A stretch of DNA of 64,000 nt, taken from assembly GCA_964036195.1 (NCBI GenBank), contig OZ038460.1, forward strand, positions 1,925,504 through 1,989,503, given 5' to 3'. The DNA comes from Sphaerolaimus hirsutus. Taxonomy: Eukaryota > Nematoda > Chromadorea > Monhysterida > Sphaerolaimidae. Shown in pieces: positions 53,536-62,984 of the stretch (within the stretch, counting starts at the first letter, position 1; the number at the start of each line of letters is the position of its first letter). The notes beneath the pieces are model-generated. The model was not told where the DNA came from, did no database searches, and worked only from the letters and a program-made list of their open reading frames with translations. The position numbers and the translations under genes were made by a program.

Positions 53536-53754
53536 GCCCCGAGAAGCCAGTCCCGTTTGTTTGTCAATTAAAATCACTTTTTTAGTTGACCGCTAGTGGA
53601 GTGTCAACTAAAGTAGGTAATTTGCAAAGACATATTTATAACGATGATAAGAGGTGAGCATAAATAGTGACCAGAGTGAAAGTCACGCAAGAGAAACGGC
53701 GCCGCGCTGAGTTGACGCATTTGATTACCATGCTAATATAAAATCAAACATAAT

Positions 53755-53984
53755 TGCACCTTGGACGTGTGGTTCACGCTGGAAGCGTGCCAACGATACT
53801 TACCGCGTGCAATTTTCATTATAAGTTTAAAAAATTCATTTCTGATGTGACGTTATACGTTAAAACGTATTCACAACAATTATTTTTTCCATTTTTTTGT
53901 TGAACGATTGCACAAATTATAATTGGCACACTTCTAACGTGAGACATAAACAAGTGCGAGTGCAGAGTATCAATTTGCAGAGTA
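53755..53984. mobile_element. Third, diverged copy of the 6248-6492 MITE
   Basis: GTGGTTCACGCTGGAAGCGT and CCAACGATACTTACCGCGTG at the left, and TTGGCACACTTCTAACGTGA, GTGCGAGTGCAGAGTAT and GCAGAGTA at the right, match the other two copies. The left terminus is lost. Confidence 0.75.
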
Positions 53985-55029
53985 TAGAGATTAATATTAA
54001 AATTTAAAGGAACTAAAAAAGTCAGAGGGAAACACTATTTTATTGCAACAACTTCCGGTCTATTCGGTGAGTGAATAATTCACCAGAGAATTGTAAGGTG
54101 TTAAGTAAAGTCAGGAAGTTGAAAAACTTGTACCTGTAAGTAATCGAAAAGTACTTCTCAATACTTTTTATCGATAACTTTTATTGTCTTTTGACTACAA
54201 ATACCATATTCCTTGACAAACTCTGAATTATCATCGAGAACTAAAAAACGCTGAAATCAAATCACAAAAAAGTAGAAAAAATTGGCACTTTTCCAGCAAA
54301 ACCAGGAAATTCCACGTACGATATCACGGCCACAATATCGCCACAATTCACGGACAGGTATCAAATTAATGATACACAGGTGCGCTTCTACTCTGAATGT
54401 CCAAAAATCCCCCAAATACCGTATTTCATCTAATAGAGGTTTCAAATAGAAGGGCGTCTCCTATTAAAGATACATTTTTTCAACATCATTTGGTAACGAA
54501 GTACCGTATTTCCTGGAATTACCCCCGGGGGTTTATTTTTTCAGAGTGAAAATTTTGAGAGAAAAACGTGAAAAATGCAACAATAATAACCATTACTAAG
54601 TTTTTACAGCCTTAAATAAGGATGTAGATGGTATAAACGATGTTCTAACGTAACACAGTAAGTGTTTTGCAGAGTTGCGAAAGCGTATTTACGCTTACCC
54701 GAAATACCCGGGTAAATGGGTATTTATACTTACGCTTACGCTTACGCTTTCATAAAATACCCGTACGCTTTTTTACGCTTTCCCGGCCGAAATACCCGGG
54801 TACGAAAAGCGTAAAAAAGCTTTTCACACGGTTCAGTTTTACACTTTTGAAAAAGCATAAAACCACAAAAAAGAGTGAACGAAACTGCGTACAAAAAAAT
54901 TACTGCGTGCGTGCAGTAATGTGCTGGAAATAGTGGCACATTTACAAATTGTGTCGCAGTATGAATGTCTTGCTAATACTGTGTCGTCGAGCAAAATCGT
55001 GGCTTCAGATACGAAATTTTGGGCTGAAA

Positions 55030-55330
55030 ATGGATTCCGACGACGATGTTGTTGCCGTCGACAGCACTAACTCCAAGTTGGAAGATAAAAAGATGACTTA
55101 CCGTGTTTGTTCTAATAGAACGGCAGCCTCCAATAGAACGGCACCTCCCATAGAACGGCAGGCAAATAAAGTTGACGAAAAAAATTTAAATTGTGCTCTT
55201 CTATTAGAAGAAATACGGTAAGTGCCGCTGCCGATGAATTGCCAAACAACATAAATATGAGGGCAGACTACTAAATGGACGTCCGAAAAATGTACCTGAG
55301 AGCTTGATTTGGAAAGAATTCACTGAGAAA
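55030..55330 (+). pseudogene. Putative hAT transposase N-terminal remnant, split by a MITE
   Basis: ATG at 55030 begins MDSDDDVVAVDSTNSKLEDK, an acidic start. The frame runs into the MITE at 55099-55220. After it, in a different frame, 55268-55320 reads LLNGRPKNVPESLIWKEFTE. GRP followed by a W-x-x-F segment resembles the entry to BED-type DNA-binding domains of hAT transposases. There are stops and a frame change between the two parts, and the subterminal words begin right after, so it is non-functional. The family is inferred from its position in a hAT element plus this short resemblance. Confidence 0.38.
55099..55220. mobile_element. Fourth level: TA-type MITE, AATAGAACGGCA unit
   Basis: TACCGTGTTTGTTCTAATAG / CTATTAGAAGAAATACGGTA, 122 bp, with CCTCC(A/C)ATAGAACGGCA twice. 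A short relative of 42610-43045, inserted into the transposase remnant. Confidence 0.88.
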
Positions 55331-55673
55331 ACGTATCTTAAAAAATTTTTACGCTTACGCTTTTATTTACGCTTCCCAGGTATTTAAAAAATACCTTACG
55401 CTTTAAGTATCCATACTGAAAATTTGGAAAGTGTATTTACGCTTACGCTTACGCTTTCCAAAAATACCGGTATTTTAACAACTCTGGTGTTTTGAACGTC
55501 TGTTATGCATTTCCCGGACCACAAATTCATAGTGCCCATTTTGAGGGGGGGGGTATTTCGAGGGGGGGGGGGGTATTTCGAGGAAGTACGGTAAATAGAA
55601 ATTAGCAGGGGGGGGGGCTAAAAAGTTCATTAAAAAAATCAAAGGGCGCCCTTGTATTAGAAAAAATACGGTA

Positions 55674-56089
55674 AATGTGTCCACGCGAAATTTTGAATTT
55701 TCGCCGCCGCGTGAACCTCAAATCTGCAGTCGAAACCTCAGTTCAAACTTGCGGCCGCGCCGATTTTGCACATGCGATTTTTGATATATTTACGGTAGTA
55801 TTTAGCTTTGCGGACTATACCGGTCACTGGCGGGGAAGTGTTGTTTTAAAGAGGAAATTGTTGTTTTGCGTCTTTGTGTGTGGGAAATGAACTGTGCAAA
55901 ATGACAACTCCTTTTAATTATTATTCATTATGTTTAGTAGGGCACATAAATTATGCATTTTCCGTGTGCAATGACAATGTTTATATTCCTTTGCAAATTT
56001 TGTATTACGTACGTGTTTTATATTTTTTTTCCTGACGTTTGAGTTTTACAGGGTTCCAAAGTCTACAAGTGACATACATAAGTTTTTTT
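55674..56089. other. No supported gene
   Basis: The 71-codon frame at 55675-55890 starts at a non-ATG codon and has no domain. AT-rich beyond 55890. Confidence 0.35.
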
Positions 56090-56300
56090 CCGAAATTTAA
56101 AAAAAATTAAAAAACTGATAGATCAGTTGTGTTTGATGCATTTGAGTTTACCGGAATGGATTTTTCAATCGCAAATACACAGTTGACAGACAATTAGTTG
56201 ACGGACAAATAGTTCAATGACACCTCATTTCGGTAAACTAAAATGCGCTCAAGGTTGATTCGTGAGTTCTCAATTTTTTGACATTTCGCAACTAAAACAC
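56090..56300. mobile_element. Degenerate member of the GTTCAAxxxTGATT family
   Basis: GATCAGTTGTGTTTGATGCA with GAGTTTACCGGAATGG on the left, and CATTTCGGTAAACTAAAATG and CTCAAGGTTGATTCGTGAG on the right. The centre has CACAGTTGACAGACAATTAG. Termini lost. Confidence 0.55.
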
Positions 56301-56342
56301 TCTTTTTTGTAACTTCCCCGCCGCTGCCACTCAAACGGAGTT

Positions 56343-56398
56343 CCGGGGGGGGGGGGGTCTCTGCAAAGTTTGGCCCCCCCCCCCGCGGGCCAGGTGTA
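56343..56398. repeat. G-run / C-run inverted block
   Basis: CCGGGGGGGGGGGGGTCTC and GGCCCCCCCCCCCCGCGGGCC face each other around TGCAAAGTTT. Similar G/C blocks lie at the ends of the CAGGGACGTA hAT MITEs, but no terminal repeat is found here. Confidence 0.45.
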
Positions 56399-56929
56399 AT
56401 GACCATGAGTTCGGAAAATTGCACACAACTGTACATATATTTGTGTATGAGTTTGCGACCGCAAACAAAGGAAATACGACGTGGCATGGGGCTGATTTGA
56501 TATTGTACTTGTACTTTATACTTTTGTATTTGGTATGGTGTAGATTTCTGGTGTTGTATTTATACTGTTGGTGTTATTTACATAAAGTTTGATCAAAAAT
56601 GGTGTGAATAGTGGGCGAAAGTTTTGTGCCAGCTGATGTAGAATATATTTACCTATATGTATGTATTTTATCATGGATGAAAACAGATTTTCGATCCGTA
56701 TTTTTGGGAAATGGACTCATTCGTTAATCAGAGACCAATTGTGCAGGTTGACAAGTGACAAGACGTTTGACAAGTGGAGTTATAAGTAGTAGCAAGTCGA
56801 GCGACAAGTAACCATAGTATACTCTGCGGACCGCATGCTATGCATTTTTCTAAAAAAAACACTCCATCATGACGTCATCATAATTAAATTAATTCCAGCA
56901 AAAAAAATACATGACAGGAAAAAACATTC
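56399..56929. other. AT-rich; isolated TATACTCTGCGGACC end
   Basis: 56817-56838 reads TATACTCTGCGGACCGCATG, a terminus of the TACTCGGCGGAC family without a visible partner. No gene. Confidence 0.4.
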
Positions 56930-57045
56930 CTCGTTTGTGCGCGACTCCGCCTTTTTCTTTTTTCAATATATTTCTTTTTGTGAAAGTGCATACATAAGTA
57001 TCCAGCTCGCACGTTATCGACCAAGACATAAAATTCTTTCTTCAA
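56930..57045. repeat. Empty-site copy of the 44215-44560 repeat
   Basis: Read on the minus strand, TGTCTTGGTCGATAACG ... GGATACTTATGTATGCACTT runs on through TTCACAAAAAGAAAT to AAAGGCGGAGTCGCG without interruption. At 44279-44475 a MITE sits at the TA in the middle of this sequence. Both copies also encode YISIQLxRYRPRHK in one frame; this is probably repeat homology, though a protein origin is possible. Confidence 0.8.
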
Positions 57046-57141
57046 TTAGGTGGATTTATTCCGACTCACGTCTGTGTACTCCCGATTTATCCATTGGTTG
57101 GTTGGACTTCCAAACAACAATGGCAAAAACACACATATTAA

Positions 57142-58225
57142 ATACGGAAACTCAGTGAGTTTCCGTGTTTTTGTTTAACACGGAAACACGGAAACTCAGC
57201 AATTTTGAAAAACACGGAAACTCAAAGGAGTTTTTTTTCAGAGAACACGGAAACACGGAAACACAGAAAATACGGAAATGTTTTTTGAGTTTTTTTCAGG
57301 CACATGATTTGAACTGAACAATGTGAGTATGAACATACATACTGTATGTGTGTGTAGTATTTTTATATGTATTTGCATGAGTCAGTTTATCAGGCTCTCA
57401 ATAAACATGTTTCTGATGAGCTGACATGGTTTTTGCAAAAGAATGTGATGATTTGATGAAAAAAAAGATTTTGCTGCTGTCAAGTTTTGGTGTGGTTTTG
57501 GAGACAAGGCGGTGTATTTACTTAGCATGCCAGTGTCCACTGACAGTGTGGAGGGTCCCTTAAGCCAGTGCCCAGGATATTGGGCGCTAGGCATCTCCAT
57601 ATGAACCCATTTTCTCTTGAACGTGATTTTTTGTTGAAATTTAATATGAGGTGTTTTGGGATGGGTAAGTAGTTCAGATATGTTGAAGGCTTCAACGATG
57701 TGCATGTTCAGATATAGTTGCAGTTTAATCACACAGTACAACATACAGTGCACATCCATTGAAGTATTTTATTGTACAGTGTGAATTGTCGTTTTTTTGA
57801 CATTTTGTTGATGCTTATGCTTATTTGGACATGCTTATTTTTTGATTTTGTGGACTGTAGTGGACATTTTTGTGGACTTTTTGACACATGAACAAATATG
57901 CAGATCCTCAATACGTGAAACATCTATATCAGCAAAACCTACAGCAAAACCTATATTTATATGATAAGAAAACCCCTGTTTTCACATCAAAATGCTGTAA
58001 AATGCAACTTTTTGTTAGAAAACTTGAGTTTTTACCAAAAAAACTTGAGTTTTTACTAAAAAACTTGAGTTTTTACCAAAAAACTTGAGTTTTTACAGGA
58101 AAACTTGAGTTTTTTAAAAAAACACTGAAATAAAACACAGAAACTCAAGTTTTTTTCATGAAAAAAACTCAAAACACAGGTATTCATTTTTGAAAAACTC
58201 AAAACACAGAAAGTGTTTTTTATTT
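57142..58225. mobile_element. Possible element bounded by ACGGAAACAC and AACTTGAGTTTTT blocks
   Basis: 57142-57290 is made of ACACGGAAAC(T/A)C words in both orientations. 57975-58225 is made of AAAACTTGAGTTTTTAC (17-bp, four direct copies) and AAAAACTCAAAACACAG words. The ~680 bp between is unique and contains a 125-codon minus-strand frame (57382-57759) without a domain. The two blocks may be subterminal arrays of one element; no duplication or terminal repeat was found. Confidence 0.45.
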
Positions 58226-59195
58226 GAGAACTTACCCATCGTTGCTTCCAAAATTGAATTTTTCACCGCCAAATTGAAATGTGAAACGCGTGGAAAATGT
58301 TTGCAAAAATTTGAATTTCACAATCTAATAAAGGTGAGTGGCCGATTCGGTCCGTCTGTCAGCCACAATGCAAAGTTCACTTTTGCAGTACAAAAATACT
58401 GTCGGATAAAATACATGCACTGGACATGATTCGAAATTGGGTAGATACCTATGTATTTTACATGGGTTGTTTTGTTTGTCTCTGTTTGAATTAAAATAGA
58501 AAAATGAGGAAAATTTAGTAAAGATATAAGAGTCAAAATGTGTTATACAGGTGGGACAAAATCCATGCAAAGAATGTACCTAGCTGTATTTTGATGAATA
58601 AAGGCACCTGAAAATCGTGCACCAAATCACTAATTAAAATTATTTTATTTATTATTTTTATTTAGTTGAGAGTTGATGATACTTGATAGAAATGTAATGA
58701 AAAGAGAAAACATGATGTTTTTTTTTCTTCTTTATATGGCCCGTAAATACCATAAATAGATGATATGCTCGCTGCATAAAATTTATATCATACCTTTTTA
58801 CAGGGGGGGGGGGTTCTTTTCAAGAGGAGCTATTCCGAGGATGGAACCAATAGAGAAGTTACGGTATCCATAATAGCCGAGATGCATACTTGATATAAAT
58901 ACGACAAACATGAATATGACAAATAACATGGAGACTACAAAACTTCAAGGTCACTGAGTTTTATATCAGTATCAAAATTTGCCCAATTTGCTCAACAGAA
59001 TACACAATGCCTTCTCAAAAGTATTTACAAATAAATATCGGGTAGTGGTAAAAGTTTGTATTATTTTTAAGGTTTGTTAGTGTGAAAAATTTGTAGCCAA
59101 ATTTAAAAAAATGGAAATTAAAGATCAGTTATTTTTGTCGCTCAGATCAGATCCAATAAAAATAGAACAAAACCGTTTTGGGGAGGAAAATGCAC
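58226..59195. other. No supported gene; repeat fragments
   Basis: 58585-58630 matches 45088-45131. G-run at 58803-58813 with GAGCTATTCCGAGG and TTACGGTA (58800-58865) looks like a TA-type MITE relic. The rest is AT-rich. Confidence 0.4.
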
Positions 59196-59580
59196 TTGTT
59201 GACTTCTTGCACTCGAGAACATTTTTGTTCCTGCCGGCGTTGCGCCTGCCTTATGGGAAATTTATGGACTTGTTGACTTTTAGAATTCGGTGTCCATGAT
59301 GGACTTATCACATTTCTTGCGTTTTTTTCTCCAATAAAATAAGGCTGCGGAAGGTGGACTTGTCGACTTTTAGCCCAAAACTAAGTGGACTTGTCGACTT
59401 CTTGCCCAAACTTTTTGCATTTTTCCCTGAAAATGTCAAATTTGGCGCTTTGCCATATGGGCATGTGAGGTAAAAATTTTTTATGGAAAATAATGAAAAA
59501 TGTGCGGGAGTAGCCCCAGATGACGTTGCCGGGCCTCACTCAAAATTTTCATATTTTGGACTTGTCGACTTTTAGAATGG
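59196..59580. repeat. Interspersed GGACTTGTCGACTTTTAG words
   Basis: Five or six copies of (G)GACTTGT(C/T)GACTT followed by TTAG or CTTGC at about 59195, 59267, 59357, 59382 and 59557, with a partial copy at 59305. They are separated by unrelated sequence, not in tandem. All are in the same orientation although the core GTCGAC is palindromic. It may be a subterminal-word region of an unrecognised MITE. Confidence 0.6.
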
Positions 59581-59788
59581 ACGCCTCAATTGTAGACTAT
59601 ATTTATGGTATCACAAATGTCAACTGTTTTCGTGAACTGACGCGAGGCAGATATGAACAAGACCAGTTTCTAGTTGACCGCTGGCTGAAAGTCAATTGGT
59701 ACGTGTAGCCAAACAGTTCCAAAACCCGACAAACTTCACAGAGGCCGCTTCACGCACATCACACGTGCATTTTCTGACGTCACTGAAA

Positions 59789-60584
59789 CAGAGTTGTTAA
59801 AATACCGGTATTTTTGGAAAGTGTAAGTGTAAGTGTAAATACACTTTCCAAATTTTGAGTATGGATACCAAAAGTGTAAGGTATTTTAAAAATACCTAGG
59901 GAAGTGTAAAAAAAAGTGTAAGTGTAAAAAATTTTTTTAAAAAAAAGCTCTCACTGTTGAGCATTAGAATACACCACTGTTTTCACCTTCAGATCAATAT
60001 ATTTGTCATTTTTATGCATCATTTCACATTTTACTGCCTTTTATGAAACATTTCAGACTGTAGCAAATACTGTAGTGGTATGAAGTTCACTAATAATGGC
60101 ACTTTTTCAGTGTTGATTTTTACTGATTAAGCAATGCGATACACACTGCTTAAATGCAAGATTGGACATGCAGCAAATGTCAATGCAAAAGCCAGTTGAC
60201 TTTGTGTCCAGCTGGTGAATTTCCATTGATCTTGTCCTTTTTACAAAAGTATGATGAAACTAGAATAAATACCATGAGTACTGATCAAAGGTTGGAGATC
60301 AAAGGCCACTTTGTACATTTGCCATATTTTCTACATTCAATGCATAACTGCATGTGTGCACTGTGCAGTTATTTTTTGTACATGACCCTATTTTATGCTT
60401 TCTCAAAAGCATAAAACAGGGCCATCTGAAAGAAAAAAATACACTTTCTGTACCCGGGTATTTTACTCAGGAAAGTGTAAAAAAAGTGTATGGGTATTTT
60501 ATGAAAGTGTAAGTGTAAGTGTAAATATAAATACCCATTTACCCGGGTATTTCGGGTAAGTGTAAATACACTTTCGCAACTCTG
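59789..60584. mobile_element. hAT element, CAGAGTTG ends, AAGTGTA words
   Basis: CAGAGTTGTTAAAATACC / CACTTTCGCAACTCTG with a perfect 8-bp duplication CACTGAAA (59781-59788 and 60585-60592). Both ends align, inverted, with 54670-55486 almost base for base over about 100 bp each, except that nearly every AAGCGTA there is AAGTGTA here. The middle contains TTATGCTTTCTCAAAAGCATAA near 60393. The 86-codon frame at 60154-60414 has several Cys but no recognised domain. Confidence 0.95.
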
Positions 60585-60699
60585 CACTGAAAATCGACAA
60601 ATTTTCATCTACGTATGCCAATTTTTCGATAGATGAAAAACGATAGGAACTTTCCGCACAGCCAGCGTATAAATTTCAAACAGAAAGAGTAATTTGTGA

Positions 60700-61069
60700 A
60701 CAAGAATAGTGATGTAGATGTTGGCAAGTTGTTGGCGTTGTGAACGCCGGAGTGGCGCCATTTTGTTTTGACGCCATGAACACGAAAAGTGTCATTTTGA
60801 TCAAAACAGCACCCTGTAATCATGATGCAACGTGTAAAAAATTGAAGACAGCTTTGTTGATTGACAGGACAAAATGTGTGTGATAGAGTTTCCGTTCGCG
60901 TTTACCATGCACTTGCTTTTTCTCATCAAATTTGACAAATTTTTACCCGACTTTTCATGGCGTTATACTTGGTGTGGGTCTGGCCCCGGGCGCCAGCACC
61001 AACGAAAAAAAACGCCACGGCGCCCCTGGAGTTTGCCGCCAAAATTCCTGGCGCTTTTCACAGCACTAA
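60700..61069. mobile_element. GGCGCC-word MITE, partly recognised
   Basis: TAGTGATGTAGATGTTGGC at 60708 resembles the TAGTGATG hAT end, and GGCGCTTTTCACAGCACT at 61051-61068 resembles the other end. GGCGCCA words lie at 60752-60775 and 60986-61050. No matching duplication. The whole may be two overlapping relics. Confidence 0.45.
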
Positions 61070-61443
61070 ACATGACCGCAACTACATATAATATCGTAGA
61101 TTTTGACTGTCCAACTGAATCAAAGGCAATTTCGAGTTTTGACGCAACAATGAACAATTTCGGGGCGGCGGCCTTCATTTTACATGAAATTAGGATACAT
61201 GTCTCTCATTTTTGTAGTCAATCACGTGTCGTAATCGAGTGGGCTGACTTTGTGATTGGCGGGATATTGACGGAAAATTTGGAAATTCTGGTAAATTTTT
61301 TTCTTGAAAAGTCGAAAGTTTTCCACAAAAATCGTGAAATTCGAATATCTGTAAATACAATATTTTTGGAAAAAAAATTTAATTCGCAAATTATCAAAAA
61401 CACTTTTAAGTTTGAACACTTTTCCACAGAGAGTTTGCGGTAG
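61070..61443 (+). CDS. Hypothetical ORF, 124 residues from the internal ATG
   Basis: The frame is open from 60874 (189 codons), but the first 65 codons are MITE sequence. From ATG 61070 it reads MTATTYNIVDFDCPTESKAI, then a stretch with FILHEIRIHVSHFCSQSRVV and a Lys/Phe-rich tail. No domain recognised. The antisense strand is also open for 79 codons. It is one of the longest frames outside repeats, but AT-rich codon use is no different from background. Confidence 0.18.
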
Positions 61444-61469
61444 GCATCCTTAGCCAAATAGGAAACAAA

Positions 61470-61679
61470 TTGTTTTCATGTTCACCGTTGAAAATAGTCG
61501 TGTTTATTACCACGTTTGTGATAAATTTGGTGATGATTGGCAATCATTATGAAATTCAAGATGGATTTTATGTTGGAACCTATTTTATCTGTTGCATGGA
61601 TCGCATCACCAAATCAATGTTTTTCCCGATTTCATGTGCAATTTACAATAACAGTGACATTGCATGCAATATTACATAA
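61470..61679 (+). CDS. Hypothetical short ORF, hydrophobic start
   Basis: The frame opens at a TTG at 61470, with the first ATG at codon 22. A hydrophobic run (IVVFITTFVINLVMIG) could be a membrane segment, followed by DGFYVGTYFICCMDRITKSM. It ends at 61679, 27 bases after the previous ORF in another frame. Could be a second exon or chance. Confidence 0.15.
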   Translation: MFSCSPLKIVVFITTFVINLVMIGNHYEIQDGFYVGTYFICCMDRITKSMFFPISCAIYNNSDIACNIT

Positions 61680-61709
61680 TTGCATTTTGGAGAGACAACA
61701 ATGAAGTCA

Positions 61710-61852
61710 CCAGGGGACAAAGTGTCAAATGTCATGTAAAATATCAAACAATTTTTCAAACGTCACGCAAAATGTCAAAAGTGCAGTAATAAAATCGTTT
61801 CTTTTTTACATTTATGTAGCATATTACAGGGTGCTGGACTGAAGCCAGGGGT
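61710..61852. mobile_element. AGTGTCAAATGTCATG MITE
   Basis: CACCAGGGGACAAAGTGTCA faces GCATATTACAGGGTGCTGGA and CTGAAGCCAGG. Same group as 7262-7420. Confidence 0.55.
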
Positions 61853-62233
61853 CAATTCAATTGATAGCTGTAGTGATAGGAAAATGTTAGCGTAATAAGT
61901 CAAGTGTCAGCCGAACTTGTAAAGTTATTTTCCCATACAAATTCACTTGTCATTTTACTAAAATTATACTGACAACTCTCTCAACTTTTTACATCTCCTT
62001 TTCGATATTTTCCAAATATCCCGGTATCAACATTTTACCCTTTTGGCAATTTCCGCATTTCAAAGTTTCTATAATCATTCATTTGAAAGTATAAAAACAA
62101 ATGTGAGTGCCATATTACCTAACAATGCGAACTCTCAATATTTCAAGTCAATATTCGATATTGTTTCAAAATTTCCGATGTAAGAAACCGGATATTCTCA
62201 TACTCACAGCCATAAAAAGCTTTCTCTGCGCAG
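61853..62233. other. AT-rich, no feature seen
   Basis: GGGGTCAATTCAATTGATAG at 61851 is an isolated CTGGGGTCAATT-type end. Otherwise nothing. Confidence 0.4.
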
Positions 62234-62330
62234 TAGTGATGGAATGGCGCCATAGCGTTGGCGCCATTTCATGTCGCTGATAGGCGCCAGCGCCATAGCG
62301 CCGTGCTTTCAGGGCGCTTTTCAATCAGTA
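62234..62330. mobile_element. Small hAT MITE, TAGTGATGGAATGGCGCC end
   Basis: 97 bp. TAGTGATGGAATGGCGCC on the left and GGGCGCTTTTCAATCA(GTA) on the right. CTGCGCAG (62226-62233) and CTGCGCAC (62331-62338) are a 7-of-8 target duplication. The interior is GGCGCCAGCGCCATAGCGCC. Confidence 0.82.
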
Positions 62331-62372
62331 CTGCGCACCGTCACCTCAGTGCTACCGAGCCCTGCAATGTCG

Positions 62373-62552
62373 CTGCACACACCAGTTTACATGTTTTAAA
62401 ATTTTTCGTGAACTCACCATAAATGAGCATTGCACGCTATTGAGTTAACTGGAATTAGGTGTCTGTCAACTACCTTATTTTAGTAAACTCAAATTCCATT
62501 TAAAGTTGATTTACGAGTTGACTAAATTAAGTGTGTGCAGCACTTAACTATC
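62373..62552. mobile_element. GCACACACCAGTTTAC / AAGTGTGTGCAGC MITE
   Basis: CTGCACACACCAGTTTACAT / CTAAATTAAGTGTGTGCAGC ends. CACCATAAATGAGCATTGCA and TTTAAAGTTGATTTACGAG arms. Same family as 28484. Confidence 0.65.
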
Positions 62553-62984
62553 TTGCCGCAGTGCAGTGCATATAAATATTCACATTCCATTCAAGGTCAC
62601 CTCACATTCTCTTTTCGTACGCAGAAGTCGCGCAATATGCCACTTTTTGGCAGCTTGCCAACAATTCTCTGACAGCTGGATGGAAAAGGAAATGCAGCCA
62701 CCTGGCACGGAGGCCTATAAAATATAAATGAAGTGGCAAGAAAGCTTCACTTTATTTTGACTTGAATTTGTGCCAGAGGTGCATGTGGACAGATTGAATG
62801 GGGTGGGGGGGTGGAAAAACCGGAAACATTATAGGTATTTATACTCGGCGGACAACGTTGCAAGTCAACATAAATTGTGTCTTTGTCATCATTTCCATCA
62901 CTTATGAACCACTTTTCACCTTTCTCCCTTACGTGTGACTTCCAACGTCACTTTTTCATTATAAGTGAAGTTTCAGAGTGAAGT
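62553..62984. other. No supported gene
   Basis: ATACTCGGCGGACAACGTTG at 62842 is a lone end of the TACTCGGCGGAC family. G-run at 62800-62812. The rest is unremarkable. Confidence 0.4.

Larger units (their letters stand above)
54670..55486. mobile_element. Third level: hAT element, CAGAGTTG ends, AAGCGTA words
   Basis: CAGAGTTGCGAAAGCG / TAACAACTCTG with a perfect 8-bp duplication GTGTTTTG (54662-54669 and 55487-55494). The intact host copy at 5576 has only one GTGTTTTG, confirming the insertion. AAGCGTA words lie at both ends, in both orientations. Its ends align closely with 59789-60584, in which the word is AAGTGTA. It contains transposase-like fragments (55030-55330), and a TA-type MITE is inserted at 55099-55220. 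Confidence 0.95.
54502..55593. mobile_element. Second level: TA-type MITE, CCGTATTTCCTGGAATTACC ends
   Basis: TACCGTATTTCCTGGAATTA / TATTTCGAGGAAGTACGGTA. Its halves 54540-54669 and 55487-55590 align, inverted, with the intact copy at 5576-5823 and are separated by the hAT element at GTGTTTTG. Confidence 0.9.
54417..55673. mobile_element. Outer shell of a four-level transposon nest (TA-type MITE)
   Basis: TACCGTATTTCATCTAATAG / CTAATA-complement AAAAAATACGGTA, with AAGGGCG(T/C)CTCC / AAAGGGCGCCCTTG as the arms. Without its contents it is about 165 bp. It is split at about 54501/55594 by the element below. Confidence 0.8.

Noticed and set aside
57382-57759. 125-codon minus-strand frame considered as a transposase fragment
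   Set aside because: No hAT, mariner or other motif could be recognised, and the codon use is background-like.
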